Below are positions 53,820 through 62,820 of a DNA stretch of 64,000 nt, one piece after another. Position 1 is the stretch's first letter. Each line of letters opens with the position of its first letter. The DNA lies in NCBI RefSeq assembly GCF_002224265.1, contig NZ_CP012882.1:124001-188000 (forward strand). The letters run 5' to 3'. This DNA comes from Vibrio vulnificus NBRC 15645 = ATCC 27562. GTDB taxonomy: Bacteria; Pseudomonadota; Gammaproteobacteria; Enterobacterales; Vibrionaceae. The notes under the pieces were generated by a model that was not told the origin of the DNA, did not search any database, and was given only the letters and a program-made list of their open reading frames with translations. A program made the position numbers and the translations under genes.

Positions 53820-55841
53820 GTGAAACAGGTACTGACTACACTCTCACTGGCTGTTACTGCCGCTTTGCTTGCCGGTTGTAATGCTTCATCTAAAATCGAC
53901 ACGCCTCCTACCGCCAATGCCTATCGCTGCGATGCGGTTGCCATGAACAAAGCCGACGATTTACGCATTTATCAAGTCATGGTGGAAAGTTTCGTTAATG
54001 GCAACGATCAAATTGGTCACGGTACTGGCTATGGTACCAGCCATCATAAAGGCGATATCCAAGGGATTATTGATTCGCTCGATTACATTCAATCTTTGGG
54101 TATGAATGGCATTTGGCTGACACCGATTTTTAATTCCAAGCCTAAAGCGGGGCAAGACCATTGGGCTGATCGCCTTGATGCCACGGGCTACTTTGCCACT
54201 AATTACTTCGAGGTTGATCCACGCTTTGGCACAATGGACGACGCCAAACGTTTAGTCGAAGAAGCGCATGCCCGCGGGTTGTACGTGTTCTTTGATGGCG
54301 TATTTGGTCATCACAAAGGCGATGTGGCGGCTTCCCCCACAGGCAAGCTGCCTGAAGGAAGCAACAACCCGGTCGACTATCCAGAGAGTCTCGCCTTCTA
54401 TCAAGAAGTGGCCGAATTTTGGATTAAAGAGTTGAAGATTGATGGTTGGCGTTTAGACCAAGCCTACCAAGTGCCAAAAGAAGCTTGGGTGGAGATTCGC
54501 AAAACCGTGGATAACGCTTCAAAAGCCGTGACGTACACCAACAGCAAAGGGGAAACCGTCAATCCGCTTGGATACATGGTGGCGGAAATCTGGGCTGGAG
54601 AAAACCGCATCATTGAAACAGGCTATGGCAGCAATGAAAATCCGGCCCTTTGCTCCGCGTTTGATTTTCCGGTCCGCTACCGTTTGGTTGAGACTTTTGG
54701 TGTGAATGAAGCGGGTGTTGGCGGAAAATCAGGGGAATGGCTAGCAGAAGGCATGAACTTGCATGCACTCTACCCTGAACACGCCAAACCCAATTTGATG
54801 ATTGGCAACCATGATTTGGTGCGCTTTGGTGATCTCCTACAACGTGGCAACATCGCTCAGCCACAAGACGAAGAGTATTGGCTACGGCACAAAGCGGTGT
54901 TTGCCTTCCAAGCGGCCTATACTGGCCCCATTACACTGTATTATGGCGACGAAATTGGCGATCAAGTTGAAAACTTTGCTGCCAAAGTAGAGCAAGATTG
55001 CGCAGTGAAAGGGTTATGTGACGATCACGTGGCGCGCTCAAGTGGCAAAGTGGAAGGCGTGACTGCCACATTGAATGCCAATGAGCAAGATCTCAAACAC
55101 TATATTCAACAGTTGATGAATTTGAGAAATCAGCACCCTGCGTTATCACAGGGTAAGCGCGTCAATGTACTGGCCGACAACAAAACCTACATCGACCATA
55201 AGAGTACCGATAGCGAAGCGATCCTATATGTGGCCAACATCAGCAAGCACCTGCAATATCTGCAGCTTGATGCGGTTAAAGCAGGCTCTGAAGGGCACTT
55301 GACCGACCTTATTAACGACGAAGAGATCAAACTGATCGACGGGCAATATTTGATTCCTTTAGCGCCATTGGAAGCACGCTTCCTCAGCATTGAGCAACCC
55401 TCTAAAGCAGGACCACAAATCGCCAAAATGGCGCTCGCCAGCGGTATTGGCGAAGGCTTTATGGCGCAATGTGATAACCCGACCGTCGATGAAAAAGGCC
55501 CGATGCGCAAGAAGCTTTACGTGGTCGGCGATTTCAGTGACTCCAGTTGGCAGCATAAAGATCATCGCCAATTTGAATACAAAGGCGACGGCATTTACCA
55601 AGTGGTCACCAACGAAAAACCGGGCAGCTATCGCATGCAGTACGCTGCGAAGACTTGGACACCCCAATTCACCGCGAAAGGTCTCAGTTTGAAGCTAGGG
55701 CAAGAAAACCCACTCATCAAAGGGGGCTATGGGAAAGACACTGCCGTTACCATCATGGACGAGGGTCGCTACGTTTGGAGCTTACAGTTCGACGAACAAG
55801 GCACACCACTCAACGTGATGGCGTCAAAATGTGCTGAGTAA
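53820..55841 (+). CDS. lipoprotein alpha-amylase (GH13)
   Basis: Hydrolyses alpha-1,4-glucans outside the cytoplasm. The start is GTG at 53820 with AAGGA upstream, giving 674 residues. The N-terminus KQVLTTLSLAVTAALLAGC is a lipoprotein signal with lipobox LAGC. The (beta/alpha)8 barrel has the GH13 regions: GIWLTPIFN, LYVFFDGVFGHHKG, nucleophile Asp about 213 in DGWRLDQAYQ, acid/base Glu about 256 in MVAEIWAGE, and Asp about 331 in MIGNHDLVRFG. A C-terminal beta domain follows, with VVGDFSDSSW and YRMQYAAKTWTPQF, resembling starch-binding or pullulanase-associated modules. Close to MalS/periplasmic amylases in domain order. Its own terminator follows, and no maltodextrin transport genes are adjacent. 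Confidence 0.92.
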   Translation: MKQVLTTLSLAVTAALLAGCNASSKIDTPPTANAYRCDAVAMNKADDLRIYQVMVESFVNGNDQIGHGTGYGTSHHKGDIQGIIDSLDYIQSLGMNGIWLTPIFNSKPKAGQDHWADRLDATGYFATNYFEVDPRFGTMDDAKRLVEEAHARGLYVFFDGVFGHHKGDVAASPTGKLPEGSNNPVDYPESLAFYQEVAEFWIKELKIDGWRLDQAYQVPKEAWVEIRKTVDNASKAVTYTNSKGETVNPLGYMVAEIWAGENRIIETGYGSNENPALCSAFDFPVRYRLVETFGVNEAGVGGKSGEWLAEGMNLHALYPEHAKPNLMIGNHDLVRFGDLLQRGNIAQPQDEEYWLRHKAVFAFQAAYTGPITLYYGDEIGDQVENFAAKVEQDCAVKGLCDDHVARSSGKVEGVTATLNANEQDLKHYIQQLMNLRNQHPALSQGKRVNVLADNKTYIDHKSTDSEAILYVANISKHLQYLQLDAVKAGSEGHLTDLINDEEIKLIDGQYLIPLAPLEARFLSIEQPSKAGPQIAKMALASGIGEGFMAQCDNPTVDEKGPMRKKLYVVGDFSDSSWQHKDHRQFEYKGDGIYQVVTNEKPGSYRMQYAAKTWTPQFTAKGLSLKLGQENPLIKGGYGKDTAVTIMDEGRYVWSLQFDEQGTPLNVMASKCAE

Positions 55842-55887
55842 CGCCAACTCAGTGACATAAAGCTGGGTGTCTCCACCCTGCTAGTTT

Positions 55888-55916
55888 GGGATGCTCTCAC
55901 GAGCATCCCTTTTTTC
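55888..55916 (+). terminator. intrinsic terminator after the amylase gene
   Basis: A nine-base stem GGGATGCTC / GAGCATCCC with a four-base loop and at least six T. Confidence 0.93.
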
Positions 55917-56118
55917 TTTTCGCCACTCTATCGACGCGACTCAAACACCACAAAACACCCGCATAGATTGCCGTTACCTACCACCATACCGTGATAAGTT
56001 TCAAATATATTCATGAAAGCAATAGGATTGTAATAAAAAATTGAGAGATTCGTTAACTTTCTATCTTTGATGAAAATTTATCCTTAATTGATTTTTATAT
56101 CATTAAACAGAAGGTTAT

Positions 56119-57750
56119 ATGCTAAATAGAATAATTACCCTAAGTACACTGGCTCTGCTCTCCGCCAATCCAGCTTCCGCACAGCTACTCAATGGCGATT
56201 TTGAAACATGGAGCGGCAATAGCCCACAAGGCTGGAGCACCATTGATTCTGGTATCGCCGTTTCTTCCGCCACAACCCCACTAAAAACCGGTAAGCTTGC
56301 CGCCGCAATTGCCGTCAATACCGGGACACAAGGCAACACTGACTTCTTGCAGATGGTCAACGTGGAACAGGGCAAAACCTATCAGTTCTCGGTGTCGGTG
56401 TACCATACCGAAGGCAAAGTCATGGCGCGATTGATTGCCGATGGCTACCAAGGTTACTCCAATAACGGGCTCACTAATCAATGGCAAGAGCTGACGTTTT
56501 CCTACACCGCCACCAGCACAAAATCCATTCCTGTAGGCCTACGCTTTTATGACGTTTCCGGTTTTGATGGCTCAGAAGTGGTGTATATCGACAACTTCCA
56601 ACCAACGGAATCGGCAACCACACCGACCGAACCGGAAAGCTGCTCCGCAACCACGGCAACCTTGTCACTGACAACAGACCAATACGCGTCTGAGACAAGT
56701 TGGTTGCTGAAAAACAGCAGCGGTACCACACTCTTCTCGGGCTCTGGGTATGAGAACTCCACCACTTATAACCAAGAAATGTGCTTAAGCGATGGCCAAT
56801 ACACTTTTGAAATTCTAGACAGCTACGGCGATGGCATTTGCTGTGGGGTCGGTAATGGCTCTTATAGCCTTGTTGCCAATGGCAACACACTGGCTTCTGG
56901 TGGCGAATTTACCCAATCGCAACTCACGTCGTTCACCATCGGTGACTCTGGCACCACAACGCCCACTGAGCCCCCCGTCTTAGGCGACTACTACAAAGCG
57001 GCCGAAGGTAAGAGTGGCTTTGCGCTAAAAACCGCGCTCTACAACATCATCACTAACCACAATAGCCAAGGATACAGTGCGATTTGGGAACTGGCGAAAG
57101 TGGCCGATCTCGATCTTTACTACGAAAATGATGGTTCCATTTTGGATATGTATTCGGAAAAAGCCAGCGGCGCAGACAGTGTTCATTTTACCAAAGGCAC
57201 CAACCAGTGCGGTCAATACAGCAAAGAAGGAGATTGTTACAACCGTGAACACTCTTTCCCGAAAAGTTGGTTTGGTGGCACAGTGGAACCAATGAACTCA
57301 GATGGACACCATATTTTTGCGACAGACGGCTATGTGAATGCAAAACGCAGCAACTGGCCATTCGGTGAGGTTGGCAGCGCAACGTACGTTTCCAGCAATG
57401 GTTCCAAACTGGGCTCGGCGAAATCTGACTTAGGCTATGCGGGCACCGTCTTCGAACCAGTAGATGAGTTTAAAGGTGATTTTGCTCGTGCTTACTTCTA
57501 CATGGCCACCCGTTACGAAAACGCCATTGCGAATTGGGAAGGCAACACCACGAACGCTAACGATGTACTCAATGGCACCAGCACCACGGTCTTTGAACCT
57601 TGGATGCTCAACATGCTGAAACGTTGGCATAACGCTGACCCCGTTAGCCAAAAAGAGAGGGATCGCAACCAAGCGGTGTACGAGTTCCAAGGTAACCGCA
57701 ACCCGTTTATCGATCATCCTGAGTTTGTCACAGCAATTTGGGGCAACTAA
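56119..57750 (+). CDS. secreted modular endonuclease I family nuclease
   Basis: A 543-residue exported protein. Signal peptide about 1-21 (PASAQ), a jelly-roll carbohydrate-binding-like module (about 24-165, with LNGDFETWSGNSPQGW and VVYIDNF), a linker TPTEPES, a second beta module (about 175-275) with DSYGDGICCGVGNGSY, probably binding calcium, a second TTTPTEPP linker, and a C-terminal Endonuclease I domain. The nuclease motifs are YNREHSFPKSWF with catalytic His about 377 and DGHHIFATDGYVNAKRSN. Simple Vibrio nucleases (EndA/Dns) are about 230 residues, so the N-terminal modules are an addition, perhaps for binding particles or polysaccharide. It degrades extracellular DNA by family knowledge. 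AAGGTTAT precedes the ATG. Confidence 0.92.
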   Translation: MLNRIITLSTLALLSANPASAQLLNGDFETWSGNSPQGWSTIDSGIAVSSATTPLKTGKLAAAIAVNTGTQGNTDFLQMVNVEQGKTYQFSVSVYHTEGKVMARLIADGYQGYSNNGLTNQWQELTFSYTATSTKSIPVGLRFYDVSGFDGSEVVYIDNFQPTESATTPTEPESCSATTATLSLTTDQYASETSWLLKNSSGTTLFSGSGYENSTTYNQEMCLSDGQYTFEILDSYGDGICCGVGNGSYSLVANGNTLASGGEFTQSQLTSFTIGDSGTTTPTEPPVLGDYYKAAEGKSGFALKTALYNIITNHNSQGYSAIWELAKVADLDLYYENDGSILDMYSEKASGADSVHFTKGTNQCGQYSKEGDCYNREHSFPKSWFGGTVEPMNSDGHHIFATDGYVNAKRSNWPFGEVGSATYVSSNGSKLGSAKSDLGYAGTVFEPVDEFKGDFARAYFYMATRYENAIANWEGNTTNANDVLNGTSTTVFEPWMLNMLKRWHNADPVSQKERDRNQAVYEFQGNRNPFIDHPEFVTAIWGN

Positions 57751-57775
57751 GTTACTTCCCCCTAATTGTATTAAA

Positions 57776-57803
57776 AAGCGCCCAACATCAAAGTTGGGCG
57801 CTT
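57776..57803 (+). terminator. intrinsic terminator between the nuclease and the binding protein genes
   Basis: An 11-bp stem AAGCGCCCAAC / GTTGGGCGCTT with a six-base loop. T follows on both strands, so it can be bidirectional. Confidence 0.88.
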
Positions 57804-57831
57804 CTTGTTTTATCCCACTCTTTCTTAAATA

Positions 57832-58617
57832 TTAGCGATAACGATTGAGGATCGCTTGATGCAGCGTAACGCCTTCCTCATTGGTTTGCTGTTTCAATAT
57901 ATCGATGCCTTTTTGCAATTGATCGACCAGCTTCTTGGGCACGTTTTTATTGAAGGCAAAATAGAGCTCACCCTCTTTTAAGATATAAACGGTTTTAAAG
58001 AGTTTGGGGTCTAAACCCGCTTGTGAGGTGAACCAAAGTGCCGCACTCTCATCATAAGCAAGCAAATCAATGCGCTTTTTCATTAACTGCTCAGCCAATT
58101 GCGTTACGTAGTTGGCTTCTTGCATCGCCTCACGCGGTACTCCCAGATCTAGCAACATCTGCTCACCCACATCATCACGTATCACACCTATTCGATAGTT
58201 CGCCATGTCGATGGGATCGTTGATGACGATATCGGAATCCACTCTCGCCATGACCACCGCTTTGATGTCTGAAATTGGCCCCGCCCATTGGAAGAGGTGT
58301 TCTCTATGTTCAGTGCGTGTGGTTGAGAACAGCGCCGCGTCGTCGTGGGTCAAGGTTGCGCGATAAGAACGCGGCCATGGCTGAATCACAATTTGTTCGT
58401 CTTTGATATTGGTTCCTACAATGCTTGCGGCTTGGCGCAAAACATCAACCGAGTAACCTCTGGGCATCTTGTTTTCAAGATAATTGGCTGGTGGATAGGA
58501 TTCCGAGAAAAATGTGAGTTGCTGTAATGAGGTGACCGGTGGTGTTGCTGCACTGACGGAAAAGGTGAATGCAAGTAGTCCGCAAAGTGCCAAGCCGCTT
58601 TTTTGAAAGCCATTCAT
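57832..58617 (-). CDS. periplasmic substrate-binding protein, family 3 (amino-acid-binding-like)
   Basis: A 261-residue exported protein: signal peptide about 1-23, then a type II periplasmic-binding fold: QLTFFSESYPPANYLENKMP, RGYSVDVLRQAASIVG, IGVIRDDVGEQMLLDLGVPR, VTQLAEQLMKKRIDLLAYDE and LYFAFNKNVPKKLVDQLQKG. It lacks permease neighbours and lies alone, as many Vibrio members do. These may be sensors or transport proteins. The CGGAGCGATC ribosome site supports the start. Ligand unknown. Confidence 0.87.
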   Translation of the reverse strand: MNGFQKSGLALCGLLAFTFSVSAATPPVTSLQQLTFFSESYPPANYLENKMPRGYSVDVLRQAASIVGTNIKDEQIVIQPWPRSYRATLTHDDAALFSTTRTEHREHLFQWAGPISDIKAVVMARVDSDIVINDPIDMANYRIGVIRDDVGEQMLLDLGVPREAMQEANYVTQLAEQLMKKRIDLLAYDESAALWFTSQAGLDPKLFKTVYILKEGELYFAFNKNVPKKLVDQLQKGIDILKQQTNEEGVTLHQAILNRYR

Positions 58618-58736
58618 GATCGCTCCGTCAATCGTTTGGTCCTGTTAAAAAGCTAGTCAAAGATCACATGACCGTCTAGGGCCAAATCATCACAAACGCC
58701 ATTTTTACTGGACAAATTTTTGGACAGAGCAAAAAG

Positions 58737-59021
58737 TCAGGTGCTTGAAATCAGGTTATTTCTCACCAAACCCTTACGCACGCTACTGCATAACTTACCA
58801 AAACGTCGAATTTCATCAAAATGGGGGATCACACCACGGTTCATTGCATGTTCCCAATAGCTCAGTTCACCATCCACCATCTCAAGCAGTTTTTTCGGGC
58901 AGCCTACACACTCCCCTTTCGGACCACAGACAAACGTCTCTGATTCGTACAATGGCAATTCTTTTTTCACCGCGTCAATGATATTGCGCATCGCGGTTTG
59001 TCTATCCGGTTTTTTAGTCAT
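58737..59021 (-). CDS. 94-residue protein with CX6CX2C motif
   Basis: A small soluble protein beginning MTKKPDRQTAMRNIIDAVKK. The start at 59021 is chosen over one 19 codons upstream that adds a hydrophobic stretch, and neither has a strong ribosome site. The central FVCGPKGECVGCPKKLLEMV holds three cysteines spaced CX6CX2C, suggesting metal or iron-sulphur binding, followed by ELSYWEHAMNRGVIPHFDEI and RRFGKLCSSVRKGLVRNN. I recall such proteins only as conserved hypothetical in Vibrio. A fourth cysteine lies in KLCSS. Confidence 0.65.
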   Translation of the reverse strand: MTKKPDRQTAMRNIIDAVKKELPLYESETFVCGPKGECVGCPKKLLEMVDGELSYWEHAMNRGVIPHFDEIRRFGKLCSSVRKGLVRNNLISST

Positions 59022-59206
59022 CGGTCGCACGCTTGCAAAAAAGAGCCAGAGTATAGCGTCAGATGAAAAAATCTGCACAGATTGTCATACGGATCACGTA
59101 TAACGAAAACGATTAATAAATTCGATGACGTCTCAAGAATGTGATTAGATATTCAACTCGTCCCATCCTAAACTTTGTTTATTTTATAAATTACAGTTGG
59201 CTAAAG

Positions 59207-60280
59207 ATGGAATCTTATCTAAGTAAAAAAGTCGTGCCACCAAAAGAAAGCGGGGGCAATAACGACGCTCGAGAGAACAAAAACAATTTTGCCGCCCTCC
59301 CTCTAGGCTTTCTTGAAGAGCTCGCACAGTCAAACTCATTGGAAGACATATTACTGTGCACGTCATACTGGATTAGAGAAATCTTTCAAGCGGATAGATC
59401 AAGTATTGCGCTGAGAGAAAATGATGCTTATCTCAAGCTTTATGCCCTCGATGGTAATGACGTTTTACCAAAAGACTGTTTGATTCCCATACAAAGCAGT
59501 TTTGTTGGCCAAGTGTTTTCCCAACAAAAAACTGCGATTAGCCCAGATAACCGAAAAAGCAACATGATTGACTGTCAATGGCTTGTGGATGGTGGTCTGC
59601 TTTGCTGCATGGATACCCCTCTAAAATACAAAGAAGAATGCTATGGCACTTTAAACGTAGCTCACAAACAAGTGGATAGCTACAGCGAAATTGATGCGAA
59701 AATCCTAGAAACCATAGCCAAATGGGTAGCCGCTCAAATCTATAAACACAAACAAATCAACAAGATGATTGAACTCGCGCACCTTGACCCACTCACTGGC
59801 GCGCTCAATCGGCGTGCGTTTGTTGAAGCGACTTACTTTATCAATGACAAACCAAGGCAATACGACCACAAAACGGCACTACTGATGCTCGATCTCGACA
59901 AGTTCAAAGCGATCAACGATGCGTATGGACACCCCGTCGGTGACAAGGTTCTGATTGAAATTGCTCAAATTCTTAAAAACAGCGTACGATCTGATGATTT
60001 GGTGGCAAGATTGGGTGGCGAAGAGTTTGCTATCTTGCTACGCCACGTCAACGCAGATGAAGCCCTAAGGCTTGCAGAATTGCTTCGAGCGATGGTAGAA
60101 CAAACCGTGGTTGAACATCAGAATCAAGCTATTCACTGTACCATCAGCATTGGTATCGCTCTTCCATTGCCGACCGATCAAGGTTTTGAAGAGTTAATGC
60201 AACGCGCCGACAACGCCTTGTATGTGGCCAAACGAAAAGGACGCAATCAAATCATTCTGTCAGGTATGAGTGAGACTTAA
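59207..60280 (+). CDS. GAF-GGDEF diguanylate cyclase
   Basis: A 357-residue soluble protein with an N-terminal GAF domain (about 40-185, with DRSSIALRENDAYLKLYALDG and FVGQVFSQQKTAIS) and a C-terminal GGDEF domain. The active site is GGEEF near residue 270 and the I-site RxxD (RSDD) stands five residues before it, so product feedback is expected. Makes c-di-GMP. The start at 59207 is tentative, as an in-frame GTG 22 codons upstream is also possible. The last 29 bases overlap the convergent EamA gene. Confidence 0.9.
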   Translation: MESYLSKKVVPPKESGGNNDARENKNNFAALPLGFLEELAQSNSLEDILLCTSYWIREIFQADRSSIALRENDAYLKLYALDGNDVLPKDCLIPIQSSFVGQVFSQQKTAISPDNRKSNMIDCQWLVDGGLLCCMDTPLKYKEECYGTLNVAHKQVDSYSEIDAKILETIAKWVAAQIYKHKQINKMIELAHLDPLTGALNRRAFVEATYFINDKPRQYDHKTALLMLDLDKFKAINDAYGHPVGDKVLIEIAQILKNSVRSDDLVARLGGEEFAILLRHVNADEALRLAELLRAMVEQTVVEHQNQAIHCTISIGIALPLPTDQGFEELMQRADNALYVAKRKGRNQIILSGMSET

Positions 60281-61160
60281 CAGACTCATTCTTCACCTTT
60301 TTGGGCTTCCTCACGACCAAATACACCGCCACCGCAGCCAATAGAAAACCCACCATGGCTTTTGTATCAAACGACTCGCCAAACATCAGCCAAGCTTGCA
60401 ACGCGGTGACGGGAGGAACGAGATAAAAAACCGATGCCACACTCGAAGAGGCGCCATTTTTCACCATATAGAGCAACAGCAGAATAGCTGCACACGACAA
60501 CACCACCACGAGCCAAAGCAGTGTCAGAACAAAGGTTGTAGTCCATTGCACTTGCATGGTTTCAAACTGCCACGCAAAAGGCAGAAACAGGCATGCCGCG
60601 GCGAAATACTGCACCATAGCACCACCCACCATATCCACCCCATGGCAAAAACGTTTTTGGTACAAGGTGCCTAATGTGATCCCCACCAGCGCCATTAGGC
60701 ACAGCGTAATCGCAAGCGTTTTGTGTGCTTCGGTTTGCCAATCCATCTTGCCAGAAAGCACCAAGCTGATACCTAGCAATCCCAGCGCTAAACCCAACCA
60801 CTGCGAAAACCGAAAGCGCTCTTGAACCGTGACCACCAAAATCAGGGCGGTTAAAATCGGTTGAATCCCCACCAATAAGGAACTCAATCCGGCAGGCATC
60901 CCCAATGAAATGGCCCAATAGGTTCCACCGAGATACAACCCATGAATACTCAGCCCCACAACACATGAGTGCCAGAAGGCTGCCCCTGTCGGCACTCGGC
61001 GGCGTAGCAACACAATCAGCAACAAAAACAGCGCGATGTTTGCCAACATCCGGATCGCCAGCAAGGTTGCGGGTTCGGCGTATTGCAGGCCCAATCTGGC
61101 ACCAACAAAACCTGAAGCCCAGAGCAGTACAAACAAAAAAGGGATCAAACGGAGCAGCAT
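60252..61160 (-). CDS. EamA-family (DMT) transporter
   Basis: A 302-residue protein with ten helices. The opening RLIPFLFVLLWASGFVGARL, then LLAIRMLANIALFLLLI and VGLSIHGLYLGGTYWAISLG, and in the second half MVKNGASSSVASVFYLVPPV with ALQAWLMFGESF, are the RhaT/EamA pattern. Divergent from a MocR-type regulator 87 bp away. MocR regulators often control adjacent metabolite exporters. Overlaps the cyclase gene end by 29 bases. Confidence 0.88.
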   Translation of the reverse strand: MLLRLIPFLFVLLWASGFVGARLGLQYAEPATLLAIRMLANIALFLLLIVLLRRRVPTGAAFWHSCVVGLSIHGLYLGGTYWAISLGMPAGLSSLLVGIQPILTALILVVTVQERFRFSQWLGLALGLLGISLVLSGKMDWQTEAHKTLAITLCLMALVGITLGTLYQKRFCHGVDMVGGAMVQYFAAACLFLPFAWQFETMQVQWTTTFVLTLLWLVVVLSCAAILLLLYMVKNGASSSVASVFYLVPPVTALQAWLMFGESFDTKAMVGFLLAAVAVYLVVRKPKKVKNESVKSHSYLTE

Positions 61161-61247
61161 GGAAATTCCTTGTGGCTATTATTATCAACTTGCTGTTACT
61201 GTAATTGGGTACAGAAATGAAAATAAGTGACAGTTTGAAGGGAATTT

Positions 61248-62696
61248 ATGGGTACAGATGAGCGTGATATCACACACAACAAGTACTTAGTGGTCGAGCA
61301 ATATGTGCGCTCGGCCATCCAATCTGGCCTGTTCCAACACGATGAAAGACTGCCTTCGATTCGTCGTCTCCAACAGGAGCTGTCAGTCAGTAAAAACACC
61401 GTGATTCGTGCCTATCAAGAGCTGGAAGCACAAGGTTGGGTCTATTCTGTTGAACGCTCGGGTTATCGAGTGAAACCCGCTTTGATCTCTCCTGAGCGCA
61501 CTCATACCAAACCCACCAAGGTCGATCTGCTTTCTGTCTGTAAAGAATTTCTCACCTATCCGCACGAAAAAGAGCAACTGCCAACGGGGTCTGCGCACCC
61601 CAACATCGATGCCCCTGCCATCAAAAGTTTGTATGCGGAAATTGGGCGTCATAGCCGACGACAAAGTCAGCTTCCTAGCCACTACCAGTTGCCTCCGGGC
61701 GATACCCTTTTAGTAAAACAGCTGGCCAAAATCACCGCCGATCTTGGTGTCCCTGTCCAACTTTCCGAGATCATCACAACCCACGGCGCGCAACAAGCCA
61801 TCAGTCTGGCACTGCGAGCCACGACGGTGACTGGTGATATAGTCGCTGTTGAATCTCCTTGTTATTTTGGCAACCTCCTTCTACTCGAATCCCTAGGGTT
61901 GAATGTGTTGGAGATCCCCAGTTGTCCTAAAACGGGGATGGAAGTTGACGCACTCGCCAAAGCAATGGAAGAGTGGCCGATCAAAGCGATTTTAGTCACA
62001 CCAAATTTTACTAACCCCACCGGCGCCACCATGACGCTGGAAAAGCGTCTGGCCCTTTTACAAGTCAGCCATGATGTACCGATCATTGAAGACGACGTAT
62101 TTGGCGCATTGAGTTTTGAAGAGCCCTTGCCGACCCTAAAATCACTCGACAAAGCCAATCGCGTCATTTACGTCAACTCGCTCTCCAAAACTTTAGATTC
62201 GCGTTTGCGCATTGGCTGGCTGTTAGCCGGTCGCTACCAGGCTCAGATTGAAAAGCTTTTGCTGTGTGACAATATGGGCAGTTTGAACCTGATGCAAAGT
62301 GCGATCGCGTCGTTTCTCACCACGGGCAAATACCGAGCTCACACCGCCAGAATGCGTCGACAATACCAGTGTCAAAGTAAGCGCTTCCACGCCATGCTTA
62401 GCAAGGCATTAAATCAGATTCCCGCGCTGGAAAATCGCTATCAATTGCATCTCAATCAAGGGTCGTTTTTGCTGTGGTTAATCCTGCCTGAAGGGGTGGA
62501 TAGCCATGCGTTGTATCTCGATTGTCGCAAAGAAAAAATTAGCCTACTACCGGGGACGGTATTTGGCACACACAACCAATATCAACATTGCGTGCGTTTT
62601 TGTGTGGCGAACTTTAGTCATGATAGAGATTGGACGCTTCCCATCTCTCAATTAGCTAAATTAATCCGCCATCACAGCCGCAAAGCAGCAACATAG
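61248..62696 (+). CDS. MocR-type (GntR-HTH plus aminotransferase) regulator
   Basis: A 482-residue fusion regulator: winged helix-turn-helix of the GntR type at about 15-80 (YVRSAIQSGLFQHDERLPSI, then LSVSKNTVIRAYQELEAQG) and a fold-type I aminotransferase-like domain from about 105 with PLP Lys about 314 (VNSLSKTLDSRLRIGW) and Asp in TPNFTNPTGATMTLE. MocR proteins bind PLP and usually regulate divergent genes. The 87-bp spacer to the EamA gene contains the inverted repeat TGTA-N6-TACA (61200-61213), a possible operator. Effector unknown. Confidence 0.92.
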   Translation: MGTDERDITHNKYLVVEQYVRSAIQSGLFQHDERLPSIRRLQQELSVSKNTVIRAYQELEAQGWVYSVERSGYRVKPALISPERTHTKPTKVDLLSVCKEFLTYPHEKEQLPTGSAHPNIDAPAIKSLYAEIGRHSRRQSQLPSHYQLPPGDTLLVKQLAKITADLGVPVQLSEIITTHGAQQAISLALRATTVTGDIVAVESPCYFGNLLLLESLGLNVLEIPSCPKTGMEVDALAKAMEEWPIKAILVTPNFTNPTGATMTLEKRLALLQVSHDVPIIEDDVFGALSFEEPLPTLKSLDKANRVIYVNSLSKTLDSRLRIGWLLAGRYQAQIEKLLLCDNMGSLNLMQSAIASFLTTGKYRAHTARMRRQYQCQSKRFHAMLSKALNQIPALENRYQLHLNQGSFLLWLILPEGVDSHALYLDCRKEKISLLPGTVFGTHNQYQHCVRFCVANFSHDRDWTLPISQLAKLIRHHSRKAAT

Positions 62697-62820
62697 AAAT
62701 GCAAACACAATTTGATGATTACCGTTGTTAAGCTGTTATTTTTATGAGCCTTTCCTTGAACATATGAAATTCATTGTCTAGCTTTAAAATCAAAGAATCT
62801 TTTTAGTGCAAGGAACGGCA

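Noticed and set aside
60562..61188. 208-codon minus-strand frame overlapping the EamA gene
   Set aside because: It is in a different frame from the EamA transporter on the same strand and lacks membrane-protein or domain features.
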